Of a stretch of DNA of 64,000 nt, positions 34,298 to 43,237 are shown piece by piece. Every line of letters starts with the position of its first letter. Position 1 is the first letter of the stretch. Made by a program: the position numbers and the translations under genes. This DNA comes from Mesorhizobium sp. M8A.F.Ca.ET.218.01.1.1 (GTDB taxonomy: Bacteria; Pseudomonadota; Alphaproteobacteria; Rhizobiales; Rhizobiaceae), in assembly GCF_004791165.1 (NCBI RefSeq), contig NZ_SRUZ01000003.1, forward strand, positions 682,001 through 746,000, written 5' to 3'. Below the pieces are notes generated by a model. The model did no database searches and had not been told where the DNA came from. It saw nothing but the letters and a program-made list of their open reading frames with translations.

Positions 34298-35560
34298 ATG
34301 GTGGAATTTTCGATCGAGGCCGTGCGTGGAAAATTTCCCGCTCTCTCGCTGACCGACAAAGGGCGCCGGCGCATCTATCTCGACAATCCCGCCGGGACGC
34401 AGGTGCCTCAGGCCGTCGCCGATGCGGTCTCGCGCTGCCTTTTGACGACCAACGCCAATCTAGGCGGCTATTTTGAAACGACGATCGCGGCACAGCAGGT
34501 CGTCGACGAGGCGCACCAGGCGATGGCCGATTTCCTTGGCGCGGCGAGCCCCCAGGAAATCATCATCGGCGCCAACATGACGACGCTGACCTATCACATG
34601 TCGCGGACGCTCGGCCGCACGATGAAGCCAGGCGACGAGATCATCCTCACCCGCATGGACCATGAGGGCAATGTGTCGCCCTGGCTGCAACTGGCCGAGG
34701 ACCTCGGCCTCGTCGTGCACTGGCTGCCGTTCGACGAAAGGACCTGGCAGGTCGAGGAGGCGAAGCTCGCTGGTCTGCTGTCTGGGAAGACACGGTTGGT
34801 GGCGTTGAACTACGCCAGCAATCTCACCGGCTCGATCAACCGGGTCAAGTCATTGACCCAACTTGCAAAAAAGGCCGGAGCGCTGGTCTATGTCGATGCC
34901 GTGCAATTCGCGCCGCATGGCCTGATCGACGTGCAGGAACTCGGCTGCGATTTTCTGATCTGCTCGGCCTACAAATTCTTCGGCCCGCATATGGGCATCC
35001 TGTGGGGCCGGCGCGACGTCATCGAAGGCCTGAAGGCCTATAAATGTCGCTGTTCCTCGAACGGCCTACCGGAGCGCTTCGAACTCGGCACGCCGCAGAT
35101 CGAACTGATGGCCGGCCTCAGCGCCGCAATTGACTATTTTGCCGACCTCGGTGCCGGCGAGGGCGGATCGAGAAGGCGCAGGATTGCCAAGGCGTTCGAA
35201 GTCTCCATCGCCTATGAAAACCCGCTGGCGCAAAGGTTGATCGATGGTCTGTCCGATATTCCGGCCCTGACGATCCATGGCATCACCGATTCGAAACGCC
35301 TCGGCGATCGCGTGCCGACTGTTTCCTTCACCGTGGACGGCATAGTGCCCGAAACGATCGTGCGGCAGATGAATGCCGAAAACATCTTCCTGTGGTCGGG
35401 TCACAACTATGCCTGGGAGATCGTCCACCAACTGGGCATTCCGGCCGAGCAAGGCGTCGTGCGCATCGGCATCGCGCATTACAACACGGCGTCCGAGATC
35501 GACGAGACGCTGGAAAGCGTACACCGGGTGATTGCCATGCTCAGGCAGCAACGGTCCTGA
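34298..35560 (+). CDS. Class V aminotransferase, cysteine desulfurase-like
   Basis: A 420-residue PLP enzyme of the NifS/CsdA-like subfamily (cysteine desulfurase-like SelA/CsdB relatives). IYLDNPAGTQVPQAVADAV begins the domain, VDAVQFAPHGLIDVQELGCD holds the PLP aspartate and histidine contacts, and LICSAYKFFGPHMG the Schiff-base lysine. I see no clear catalytic cysteine loop of true desulfurases, so it may be a transaminase or lyase acting on another amino acid. GGGTGGAG precedes the ATG. It converges on the amidohydrolase gene that ends the catabolic operon. Confidence 0.88.
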   Translation: MVEFSIEAVRGKFPALSLTDKGRRRIYLDNPAGTQVPQAVADAVSRCLLTTNANLGGYFETTIAAQQVVDEAHQAMADFLGAASPQEIIIGANMTTLTYHMSRTLGRTMKPGDEIILTRMDHEGNVSPWLQLAEDLGLVVHWLPFDERTWQVEEAKLAGLLSGKTRLVALNYASNLTGSINRVKSLTQLAKKAGALVYVDAVQFAPHGLIDVQELGCDFLICSAYKFFGPHMGILWGRRDVIEGLKAYKCRCSSNGLPERFELGTPQIELMAGLSAAIDYFADLGAGEGGSRRRRIAKAFEVSIAYENPLAQRLIDGLSDIPALTIHGITDSKRLGDRVPTVSFTVDGIVPETIVRQMNAENIFLWSGHNYAWEIVHQLGIPAEQGVVRIGIAHYNTASEIDETLESVHRVIAMLRQQRS

Positions 35561-35575
35561 CGCGGGCTTGAGCTC

Positions 35576-36604
35576 TCAGCGCGCTTTGCCGCCAAAACCG
35601 GTGAGGAAGGCGGTGAGATTGTCGCCGAGTTCGTCGCAGAGATAGCCGCCTTCCTGGACGATGACCGTCGGCAGGTCGAGCCCGGCGATCGCCTCGCCGA
35701 TGCGCGAGAAGCCTGGCGTCGTCACCGAAAGCCCGCCGAACGGATCGCCCTCGAACGCGTCGAGGCCGAACGCCACGACCAGCGCATCGGGAGAGAAGGC
35801 GCGGATGCGCTGGAACGCCACGCCGAGCGCTTCCAGAAATGCCGCATCCGCGGATTTGCGCGGCAGCGGCAGGTTGAAATTGTAGCCGAGGCCGGGACCT
35901 TCGCCGCGCTCGTCGGCATGGCCCCAGAAGAACGGGTAGAAGCGCACCGGATCGGCATGCAGCGAGACGGTCAACACGTCGGACCGCGCATAGAAGATGC
36001 CTTGCGTGCCGTTGCCGTGATGCAGGTCGACATCGAGGATCGCCACGCGGGCCGCCTGTCTACGCAGCACCTGTGCCGCGACGGCCGAATTGTTGATGAA
36101 GCAGAAGCCGCCGGCGACATCGGCAAAAGCGTGATGGCCAGGCGGTCGGCACAGCGCATAGGCGCCGGAAGCGCCTGCCATCACCGTTTCCGCCGCCTCG
36201 ACGGCGCTCCAGGCGCTCCACAGCGCGCTCTGCCATGTCTCGCCCGAGATCGGGCAGGCCGTGTCTGCCATATGATAACCGGCCTGGCCGACAGCGGAGG
36301 CCGGATAGGAGCCGTTGCGGGCGATCGGGTGGATATTGGGGATGACCTCCGCCGACGCCCCGTCGATCCGCTGCCAGCGCTCGAAAATATGTTCGAGGAA
36401 GTCGAGATATTCGGGCGTATGCACGGCGGAGACCGGGCCGAGCCCATGATTCCCGGGTCTTTCGATGGTGCAACCCGCAGACCTTGCGCCGGCTAATAAT
36501 CTTTCGACGCGTTCCGGTTTTTCAGGATTTGGTTGCGCGGCACCGCTGGAAAGGAAAGCCTTGGGGTCGTGCCGCTTCTGCTCCTGCGCGTAGAAGGCTT
36601 TCAT
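35576..36604 (-). CDS. Acetylpolyamine amidohydrolase (histone deacetylase family)
   Basis: A 342-residue zinc deacetylase. CRPPGHHAFADVAGGFCFIN holds the tandem active-site histidines, VAILDVDLHHGNGTQGIFY the zinc ligands Asp and His, and DALVVAFGLDAFEGDPFGG the other zinc aspartate. The opening MKAFYAQEQKRHDPKAF matches bacterial acetylpolyamine amidohydrolases more than HDAC-like acetoin proteins. It removes acetyl groups from polyamines or related amines. Last gene of the leftward operon, overlapping the acetyltransferase gene by four bases. Confidence 0.92.
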   Translation of the reverse strand: MKAFYAQEQKRHDPKAFLSSGAAQPNPEKPERVERLLAGARSAGCTIERPGNHGLGPVSAVHTPEYLDFLEHIFERWQRIDGASAEVIPNIHPIARNGSYPASAVGQAGYHMADTACPISGETWQSALWSAWSAVEAAETVMAGASGAYALCRPPGHHAFADVAGGFCFINNSAVAAQVLRRQAARVAILDVDLHHGNGTQGIFYARSDVLTVSLHADPVRFYPFFWGHADERGEGPGLGYNFNLPLPRKSADAAFLEALGVAFQRIRAFSPDALVVAFGLDAFEGDPFGGLSVTTPGFSRIGEAIAGLDLPTVIVQEGGYLCDELGDNLTAFLTGFGGKAR

Positions 36605-37119
36605 GGCTGGTCCCCATTTTCCGGCGTGTCGGCGAAGGCGAAAAACGCCTCGCCGATGATTTTCTGCGTCTGCTCGTAGCTCGACCAGGCAATGCCCAGC
36701 CTCTCGTAAAAAGCCTTGGCGCCCTCATTGTCGGTGTCGACGGACAGCCTCAGATAAACGCCGCCATCCCTGCGGCATTCCGCCGCCACGCGGCGCAGCA
36801 GGCGTTCGCCGATCTTGCGGCCACGGAACCGGTCTTCGACATAGAGGTCCTGCACATAGACGCCAGGCCGCCCCATCCAGGTCGAGAAGATCGGGAAATG
36901 CAGGCACAATCCGGCGAACTCGCCATCCACTTCGGCGATCAGCGTCGAGAAAGCGGGCTTTGCGCCGAAGCCCCAGGTTCTGAGATCGTCCGCCGTCGAG
37001 ATGATTTCCTCGGGCGCGCCGATATGGGTGCCGAGTTTCAGGATCGCCGCATGGATGGTTTCGACATCATCGATGGTGCCGGGGCGGAGGAGGACATCGT
37101 TGGAGGCTGGATTGGTCAC
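36601..37119 (-). CDS. GNAT acetyltransferase resembling spermidine/spermine or thialysine acetyltransferases
   Basis: A 172-residue GNAT enzyme. VYVQDLYVEDRFRGRKIGER is the acetyl-CoA pyrophosphate loop (motif A), DTDNEGAKAFYERLG motif B. FSTWMGRPGVYVQDLYV strongly recalls SSAT (diamine) acetyltransferases, where FSTW-GR leads into the same strand. The neighbour is an acetylpolyamine deacetylase, which supports an amine substrate. Co-transcribed: nine bases from the BKACE gene, four-base overlap with the next. Confidence 0.88.
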   Translation of the reverse strand: MTNPASNDVLLRPGTIDDVETIHAAILKLGTHIGAPEEIISTADDLRTWGFGAKPAFSTLIAEVDGEFAGLCLHFPIFSTWMGRPGVYVQDLYVEDRFRGRKIGERLLRRVAAECRRDGGVYLRLSVDTDNEGAKAFYERLGIAWSSYEQTQKIIGEAFFAFADTPENGDQP

Positions 37120-37128
37120 GGTCTTGTC

Positions 37129-38058
37129 TCAAAAAGCCACGCGGTCGCCGCCCTTGAGCGCCAGCATGTCGCGCGCTTCCGCCGGTGTGGCAACCTCCAG
37201 CGACAGCCCATCGAGAATGCCACGGATGCGGCGCACCTGGTCGGCGTTGGATTTCGCCAATTGACGGCCGTCGTAGAGGCTGTCCTCCAGCCCGACACGC
37301 ACATTTCCGCCCATCGCGGCGGCGATCGAGATCAGCGGCATCTGGCTTCGCCCGGCGGCCAGTACCGAAAACTGGTAGCTGTCGCCGAACAATTTGTCGG
37401 CGATCCGCTTCATATGGACGAGATTGTCCGGGTCGGCGCCGATACCGCCCAGGATGCCAAGTACGAACTGGATGAACAGCGGCCCGGACACCAGCCCCCG
37501 GTCGCGGAAATGCGCCAGTGAATAGAGGTGGCCGACATCGTAACACTCGAACTCGAAGCGGGTGCCGCAGCCTTTGCCAAGCCGCTCGAGCACGCCTTCC
37601 ATGTCGGCAAAGGTGTTCTTGAAGATGGTGTCGCGGGTTGCTTCGAGTAGCTTCGGCTCCCATTCGTGCTGCCATTCCCTTGGCTTGTCGAGCATCGGGA
37701 ACAGCGCGAAATTCATCGAACCCATGTTGAGCGAACACATTTCGGGTTCAGCCCGCAGCGGTGCCGCCAACCGTTGGTCCAATGTCATCAGCGAGGAGCC
37801 GCCGGTGGTGATGTTGATCACTGCGTCGGTCGCCTGCTTGATGCGCGGCAGGAACTGCATGAACACTTCGGGATCGGCGGTGGGGCGGCCATCCCTGGGG
37901 TCGCGGGCATGCAGATGCAGGATCGAGGCCCCGGCCTCGGCGGCCGCGATCGCATCCGCCGCGATCTGGTCCGGCGTCACCGGCAGATGGGGCGACATGG
38001 ACGGCGTATGCACCGAACCGGTGACGGCGCAGGTGATGATGACTTTTCGCGGCGCCAT
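37129..38058 (-). CDS. BKACE family beta-keto acid cleavage enzyme (DUF849)
   Basis: A 309-residue TIM-barrel zinc enzyme. IITCAVTGSVHTPSMSPHLP and ILHLHARDP (zinc ligands at His48 and His50) are the DUF849/BKACE hallmarks; GLEDSLYDGRQLA is the C-terminal conserved loop with the substrate or zinc glutamate. BKACEs condense a beta-keto acid with acetyl-CoA to give acetoacetate and an acyl-CoA; Kce of lysine fermentation is the model. It sits between the transaminase and acetyltransferase genes, which suggests the beta-keto acid arises from an amino compound. Confidence 0.93.
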   Translation of the reverse strand: MAPRKVIITCAVTGSVHTPSMSPHLPVTPDQIAADAIAAAEAGASILHLHARDPRDGRPTADPEVFMQFLPRIKQATDAVINITTGGSSLMTLDQRLAAPLRAEPEMCSLNMGSMNFALFPMLDKPREWQHEWEPKLLEATRDTIFKNTFADMEGVLERLGKGCGTRFEFECYDVGHLYSLAHFRDRGLVSGPLFIQFVLGILGGIGADPDNLVHMKRIADKLFGDSYQFSVLAAGRSQMPLISIAAAMGGNVRVGLEDSLYDGRQLAKSNADQVRRIRGILDGLSLEVATPAEARDMLALKGGDRVAF

Positions 38059-38063
38059 TTCTT

Positions 38064-39440
38064 CTACCCTCGGCCTTCGACCGGCAGGTCCAGTTCGCCG
38101 GCCAGGATTTCGAGCGAGTCGCCGATGATGGAGATGATCTCGCCGACCTGCTCGCTGGTGACGATCATCGGCGGCGCCACCATGAAATTGTCACCGTCGA
38201 CGCCGCCCTTGACCCTGCGGCCGTAGATGATCAGTCCGCGCTCATAGGCGAGGTCGAGCAGCCGTTGCGTCGCTTTCTTGGGCTGGTCGATCGGCTTCAG
38301 AGTTTCCGGATCGGCGACCATTTCGGCGCCCGTAAGCAGCCCCTTGCCGCGCACATCGGCAATGAATGGAAAGCGTTTCGCAAGTGCCTTCAGGCCGTCC
38401 ATCAGCACATCGCCCATGGCAGCCGCATTGGCGATCAGGTCGAGCCGGTCCATTTCGCCCAGCACCGCAAGCCCGGCGGCGCAGGCCAGCGGATTGCCGG
38501 CATAGGTGTGGCCGTGCTGGAAGCCGCCGGTGGCGAGCAGCGGCTCGACCAGCCGCATCGGCGCCGCCAGCGCGCCGAGCGGCGCGTAGCCCGATCCCAG
38601 CCCTTTCGACAGTGCGACGATGTCCGGCTTGCAGTTCCAATGGTCGCCGCCGAGGAATTTGCCGGTGCGGCCCGCACCGCTCATCACTTCGTCGTGGATG
38701 AGCAGGATGCCGTAGCGGTCGCAGATTTCGCGGATGCGCGCATAGTAGCTGTCGGGCGCCACCAGCGCGGCGGTCGCCGCGCCGCCGATCGGCTCCATGA
38801 TGAAGGCGACGACGCTTTCGGGGCCTTCGGCGAGGATCTTTTCCTCCAGCATGTCGGCGTAGCGGACGCCGCGCTGCTCCATCGAGAAATTGTCGCGGTC
38901 GCGCCAGGCGGTTGGTGCCGGCACGGTCGGCATCACCCGCATCATCGGCGTAAAAGTCTCGGCCAGCGCATCGTCGCCGGTGATCGAAAGCGAACCCAGC
39001 GTGCCGCCATGATAGGAAGGAAAGCGGGTGATCACTTTCCAGCGGCCGGCCTGGCCGGTGGCGACGGCCCATTGCCGGGCCAGCTTGATGCAGGATTCCG
39101 TCGCCTCCGAGCCGCCGGAGACGAAGAAGATGCGGTCCATGCCTTGCGGAAGCTTGCCGGCAAGTTCTCGCGCCAGTTCTTCCGCTGGCTCGTTTTCGAA
39201 ATGCAGCCGGTAGGCGAAGGTGGCGCGGTCCATCTGCCGCTTCATGGCATCGAGCACATTGCGGTTGGAATGGCCGATATTGGCGACCATCGGGCCGCTC
39301 GATCCGTCGATGAAACGGCGGCCATCCTGCGTCCACATGTAGATGCCTTCGGCGCGATCGATGAGCGGTCGGCGCAGGCTGGACAGATAGAAGAGATGCG
39401 ATTCTCGCCGAGTTTCGGCGGCATGCTGGACTTTCGACAT
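38064..39440 (-). CDS. Class III aminotransferase (omega-transaminase)
   Basis: A 458-residue PLP enzyme. FVSGGSEATESCIKLAR binds cofactor phosphate, GILLIHDEVMSGAGRTGKFL holds the PLP aspartate, and VALSKGLGSGYAPLGA the Schiff-base lysine. The group transfers terminal amines (beta-alanine, GABA, putrescine-like, taurine) to a keto acid. The start at 39440 has GGAAAG upstream; the 11-codon longer frame is less likely. It starts one base after the stop of the preceding gene and five bases before BKACE, so coupling is tight. Confidence 0.93.
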   Translation of the reverse strand: MSKVQHAAETRRESHLFYLSSLRRPLIDRAEGIYMWTQDGRRFIDGSSGPMVANIGHSNRNVLDAMKRQMDRATFAYRLHFENEPAEELARELAGKLPQGMDRIFFVSGGSEATESCIKLARQWAVATGQAGRWKVITRFPSYHGGTLGSLSITGDDALAETFTPMMRVMPTVPAPTAWRDRDNFSMEQRGVRYADMLEEKILAEGPESVVAFIMEPIGGAATAALVAPDSYYARIREICDRYGILLIHDEVMSGAGRTGKFLGGDHWNCKPDIVALSKGLGSGYAPLGALAAPMRLVEPLLATGGFQHGHTYAGNPLACAAGLAVLGEMDRLDLIANAAAMGDVLMDGLKALAKRFPFIADVRGKGLLTGAEMVADPETLKPIDQPKKATQRLLDLAYERGLIIYGRRVKGGVDGDNFMVAPPMIVTSEQVGEIISIIGDSLEILAGELDLPVEGRG

Positions 39441-39441
39441 G

Positions 39442-41085
39442 TCAGGACTTTCCAAGATAGCGATCGAGGACATTCTGGGTAACCCGTTCGACCATCGGGT
39501 CTTGTCTTAGCAGGCCGGCGACCCATTCGCAGCTTCCGGCGTGGAACACCTCGCCCTTGCCGCGTGGAAAATTGACGATCATGCCATTGCTGCGTTTGAC
39601 CTTTTCGAGATTGGCGTCGCTCCTGTCGCCGAACAGCGTCTCGGCGCTGAAGCGGCCATCCTCGTCGGTGAGGAACTGGTCCTCGACCGGGATGTCCGCG
39701 CTTTCCTCGACCTGGCTGGCCATGCCGACGGCCAGCACCTGCAAGCCATCGGGCGCGCCGCTGGTCGCGGTCGGGTAGGGCAGGCCGCCACGGATCTCGA
39801 AATCGAGCCCGTCGACCTCATAGCCATAGACATGGCTGTCGGCGCCCAGCAGGTCGCCATAATAGATGCCGGTCCCGGCGAAGGCCCAGTGCTCTGGCCG
39901 GTAGACCGGAAACCCGCGCACGCCGCGCGGCGCGCAGCCGCCCCAGCCCGCGTAAAGGCCACGGGTGGCGTTGAGCCCGAAGGTCGCGGCACCCGGCCTG
40001 CCGATTTCGGGCGCTTCCCAGGAATTGGTGGCGCGTGTCACGTCGCCGCCGCGATAGGCGGGGTCTTCGGCCCGCGCGCGGTATTTGTAGCAAACCTGCC
40101 GGCGGCCTTCATCCTCCAGCCGGGTTTGCCACATGAAATTGCCGGCAAAGCGCGCCGCATGGCCGCCGCGCTCGACATAGAAGTCGACGGCATCGCGCAT
40201 TTCCCAGGTCCAGTATTCGTCATGGCCGACGAAGACCGCGCAGTCGTAGCCGTCGAGAATCTCGGGCGAGAAATGCAGGTCGTGCTGGCTGGTCAGATCG
40301 GCATCATAGCCGGCCCGTTCGGCAAAGCGAAAAAAATGGCTGTCGTAGCTGGCCCAGCCCGACGAGGCGTATTTCTTCGAATGGCCGGTGGCGAGCGCCC
40401 ATTCCATGTGCGGATAGCGCGGCACCGTCTTCGGCGGCACCGCGACTTCCAGCGGCACGCGCGGCGCGTCCGCAGGCAGCACGGCAAAGCCGCGGCACCA
40501 GGGGCGCTGCGTCGACACGATGGGCGAGTACTGGTCGCGGTCGGGCCCGGTAATGCCCTGATAATGGTTGGAACCGCCCCAGGTGTTGTATGCGAGCCAG
40601 GTGCCCGTCGCCGCCACCTGCAGCACTCGGCCCGGCTTCTTGCCCGGTTGGGGCGAGACGATAAAGATGTGGTGACTTTGGATCGGCTTGCCGTCGCGCC
40701 CGTCGGCGGTCAGAGTCACGCGATAGGCGCCGGACGGCCAGTCGTTTTCCACACGGAATTCAAAGGAGGATTCCCAGCCGCAGCCTTCGGCCGAGCATTG
40801 GTCCGGACTGACCTGCCAGCGCGACGCGATGCCGGATGTCTCGAACACTTTCGTCTCGGTGCCGCCGTCACGGGTGATGGTCATGCTGAATGACGGAGCT
40901 GTGGAACTGACATGCAGCGTAACCGTCTCGCCGGCGCGATACGAAAACCGGTCGCTGTAGCACCAGATCTCGCCGCGCTCGCCATCCATGCCTGGCCACT
41001 CGTAATAGTGGCCGCGAACCGCGTGGCGGCGCTGCTCCGCCGTCAGTCCGAAATCGGGGAATTCCGTGGGGTATCTGGTCATCAT
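39442..41085 (-). CDS. N,N-dimethylformamidase large-subunit-like protein
   Basis: A 547-residue protein whose middle (VLQVAATGTWLAYNTWGGSN, FVGHDEYWTWEMRDAVDFYV with HDEYW at 288-292, and RFAGNFMWQTRLE) matches the beta subunit of bacterial N,N-dimethylformamidase, an iron-dependent amide hydrolase. The N-terminal 150 residues form an immunoglobulin-like beta domain, as in that family. No small alpha subunit gene adjoins. The family's iron ligands are two tyrosines and a glutamate; I cannot assign them by eye. Likely breaks a small amide or substituted amine. No signal peptide: cytoplasmic, acting on imported substrate. Confidence 0.85.
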   Translation of the reverse strand: MMTRYPTEFPDFGLTAEQRRHAVRGHYYEWPGMDGERGEIWCYSDRFSYRAGETVTLHVSSTAPSFSMTITRDGGTETKVFETSGIASRWQVSPDQCSAEGCGWESSFEFRVENDWPSGAYRVTLTADGRDGKPIQSHHIFIVSPQPGKKPGRVLQVAATGTWLAYNTWGGSNHYQGITGPDRDQYSPIVSTQRPWCRGFAVLPADAPRVPLEVAVPPKTVPRYPHMEWALATGHSKKYASSGWASYDSHFFRFAERAGYDADLTSQHDLHFSPEILDGYDCAVFVGHDEYWTWEMRDAVDFYVERGGHAARFAGNFMWQTRLEDEGRRQVCYKYRARAEDPAYRGGDVTRATNSWEAPEIGRPGAATFGLNATRGLYAGWGGCAPRGVRGFPVYRPEHWAFAGTGIYYGDLLGADSHVYGYEVDGLDFEIRGGLPYPTATSGAPDGLQVLAVGMASQVEESADIPVEDQFLTDEDGRFSAETLFGDRSDANLEKVKRSNGMIVNFPRGKGEVFHAGSCEWVAGLLRQDPMVERVTQNVLDRYLGKS

Positions 41086-41090
41086 CTTGC

Positions 41091-41855
41091 TCAGGCGGAA
41101 AGATATTTCTTGAGGAAGCCGCGCGTGCGTGCCTTCCGCGGCGCGCGAAAGATCTCTGCTGGCGGGCCTTCCTCGACAACCACCCCGCCATCCATGAACA
41201 GCACTCGGTCGGCGACCTCGCCGGCAAAGCGCATCTCATGCGTTACGATGAGCATGGTCATGTGTTCGGCGGCAAGCTGTTTCATCACCGCGTTGACCTC
41301 GTCGACCAGTTCCGGGTCGAGCGCCGAAGTGGCTTCATCGAACAGCATCACCTTGGGCTGCATGGCCAGAGCACGGGCAATCGCCACACGCTGCTTTTGG
41401 CCGCCCGAAAGCCGGGAGGGGTAGGCGTCGATCTTTTCGGCGAGCCCGACCTTGGAGAGGAGCTCGTGCGCGAGCGCCTTGGCATCGGCTTTCGGCATGC
41501 CTTTCAGGATCACCGGTCCCATGGTGATGTTCTCGATCACCGTCAGATGTGGGAACAGATTGAAGTGCTGGAACACCATGCCCATTTGCTGGCGCACCTT
41601 GTTGATGTGTCGCTCGAAGGCCTGGCCATGCAGTGGCTGGTTGACCTGCACGCCGTCCAGCCAGACTTCGCCACCGTTCAATGTCTCGAGATGATTGATC
41701 GAGCGCAGCAGCGTGCTCTTGCCGGAGCCGCTTGGACCGATGATCGCCACGATCTGCCCACGCTCGACCGACAGGTCGATACCCTTGAGAACCTCGACGG
41801 CGCCGAAGGATTTGCGTGCCCCGCGCACCTCCACCATTGGCCTCTGCGTGCTCAT
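41091..41855 (-). CDS. Polar amino acid ABC transporter, ATP-binding protein
   Basis: A 254-residue GlnQ/HisP-type ATPase. Walker [13 protein letters not shown]-loop [14 protein letters not shown], signature [16 protein letters not shown], Walker [15 protein letters not shown] and switch histidine IVTHEMRF are all intact. It powers uptake by the two downstream-type permeases encoded beside it. It overlaps the permease gene by four bases (ATGA). Confidence 0.95.
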   Translation of the reverse strand: MSTQRPMVEVRGARKSFGAVEVLKGIDLSVERGQIVAIIGPSGSGKSTLLRSINHLETLNGGEVWLDGVQVNQPLHGQAFERHINKVRQQMGMVFQHFNLFPHLTVIENITMGPVILKGMPKADAKALAHELLSKVGLAEKIDAYPSRLSGGQKQRVAIARALAMQPKVMLFDEATSALDPELVDEVNAVMKQLAAEHMTMLIVTHEMRFAGEVADRVLFMDGGVVVEEGPPAEIFRAPRKARTRGFLKKYLSA

Positions 41856-42511
41856 CGGGAAACCTCCACATGCCGTTCAAACCGATGCAAGGCCGCCTCG
41901 AGCACAAGGTTGAGAATGTAGTAGAGCACGGCAGCCGTAATGTAGAATTCGAACGGGCGGAACGTTTCGCTGATCGCCAGTTGCGCCGAATGAACGAGCT
42001 CCGCGATGCCGATGACCGAGACGATGGAGGATTCCTTCAGCAGCGCGATCAGGTTGCCGCCGATCGGCGGCGCCGTGTTGCGGATGGCTTGCGGTATGAC
42101 GACGTAGCGCAGCGCCTGCCATTTGCCGAAGCCGATGCTGCGCGCGCCTTCCGTTTGGCCGACGTCGACCGCCACGATGCCCGCGCGAATGACATCGGCA
42201 TTGTAGACGGCAAAATGCAGCCCAAGCCCGATGATGCCGGCGGCAAGGGCAGGGATGTCGATGCCGATCTGCACCAGCCCGAAATAGATCAGGAAAAGTT
42301 GCAGCAACAGCGGCGTACCCATGAACACCCACATGAAGGCGCGCACGGGGTAGGCCAGCATCGCCGGTGGGTAGAGGACGATGACGGCGAACAGGATGCC
42401 GAAGGCAAAACTGAGGGCTCCGGCCGAGACCGTCAGCACCGATGTCCACCAGGCGCCTGTCAGAAGAAGGTCCCAGTAGGGCACGACGACGCTGAAATCG
42501 AGACCTTGCAT
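41852..42511 (-). CDS. Polar amino acid ABC transporter permease
   Basis: A 219-residue permease of the HisM/GlnP family with five helices and the EAA loop ([20 protein letters not shown]). GGGGGAG lies just upstream of the ATG at 42511; the longer frame into the neighbouring permease is not needed. Two different permeases in this system imply a heterodimeric channel. Confidence 0.93.
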   Translation of the reverse strand: MQGLDFSVVVPYWDLLLTGAWWTSVLTVSAGALSFAFGILFAVIVLYPPAMLAYPVRAFMWVFMGTPLLLQLFLIYFGLVQIGIDIPALAAGIIGLGLHFAVYNADVIRAGIVAVDVGQTEGARSIGFGKWQALRYVVIPQAIRNTAPPIGGNLIALLKESSIVSVIGIAELVHSAQLAISETFRPFEFYITAAVLYYILNLVLEAALHRFERHVEVSR

Positions 42512-42524
42512 CACGCTCCCCCGA

Positions 42525-43172
42525 TCAGATGATGGCAAAGCGCTTGTCGAGCATGTCGACGATGCGGGCAACCGCGTAGACCATGATCATGTAAAGCAGG
42601 GCCGCGACGCCGAAAATCTCGAACGGTTTGTAGGTGGAGCCGATGAAACGCTGGGCCGTGTAGGTCAACTCGACAACCGAGACGGTGGATACCAGCGCCG
42701 AACCCTTCAGCAAGGCGACCGTGTTGACACCGAGCGGGCGGATCATCAGCCTCGCGGCTTGCGGCAGCACAACCCTTCGCAAGGTCTGCAAACGGCTGAA
42801 TCCGATCGTGCGGGCAGCCTCCGTCTGGCCGCGGTCGACCGCCATCACCGCGCCCCGGATCGATTCCGCCATATAGGCGCCGATGTTGAGGCCAAGGCCG
42901 ATCACACCAGCCGTGAACGGCTCCAGATTGATGCCGATCTGCGGTCCGCCGAAATAGAGCACGAACAGCTGGATCAGGCAGGGGGTGCCGCGAAACAGGC
43001 TGACATAGACAGTGCCGACGGCCCTCAGGATCGCCGATCTCGACATCCGGGCGGCCGCCGCCAGCGCCGCGGCGGCCAGCCCCAGAACCAGGGCCAGCAC
43101 TGTCAGTTCCAGCGTCACGAGCGCCGCTTCCACGAAAAACGGGAAGACACGGCTCATCAAGGAGAAATCCAT
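42525..43172 (-). CDS. Polar amino acid ABC transporter permease
   Basis: A 215-residue HisQ/GlnP-type permease: five helices, EAA loop VDRGQTEAARTIGFSRLQTL, SLFRGTPCLIQLFVLYFGGP near the start of the transmembrane domain. The start at 43172 is preceded by an AGGAG-like site (AAGGAGAAATCC read leftward is absent on this strand, so it relies on weaker pairing); it gives the standard N-terminus. Paired with the permease at 41852-42511. A 12-pair hairpin sits between it and the binding-protein gene. Confidence 0.9.
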   Translation of the reverse strand: MDFSLMSRVFPFFVEAALVTLELTVLALVLGLAAAALAAAARMSRSAILRAVGTVYVSLFRGTPCLIQLFVLYFGGPQIGINLEPFTAGVIGLGLNIGAYMAESIRGAVMAVDRGQTEAARTIGFSRLQTLRRVVLPQAARLMIRPLGVNTVALLKGSALVSTVSVVELTYTAQRFIGSTYKPFEIFGVAALLYMIMVYAVARIVDMLDKRFAII

Positions 43173-43199
43173 GGGGTCGTCCCGGCAGGAATGTCGTTT

Positions 43200-43230
43200 G
43201 GTTTTCAGGCGACCTGGCCGCCTGAAAACC
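43200..43230 (-). terminator. Attenuating hairpin after the binding-protein gene
   Basis: GGTTTTCAGGCG (43200-43211), loop of seven, CGCCTGAAAACC (43219-43230): twelve perfect pairs in the 65 bases between the substrate-binding protein gene and the first permease gene. In such operons a hairpin here lets the binding protein be made in excess by stabilising or ending part of the transcript. Inference from position. Confidence 0.75.
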
Positions 43231-43237
43231 GGATGGA

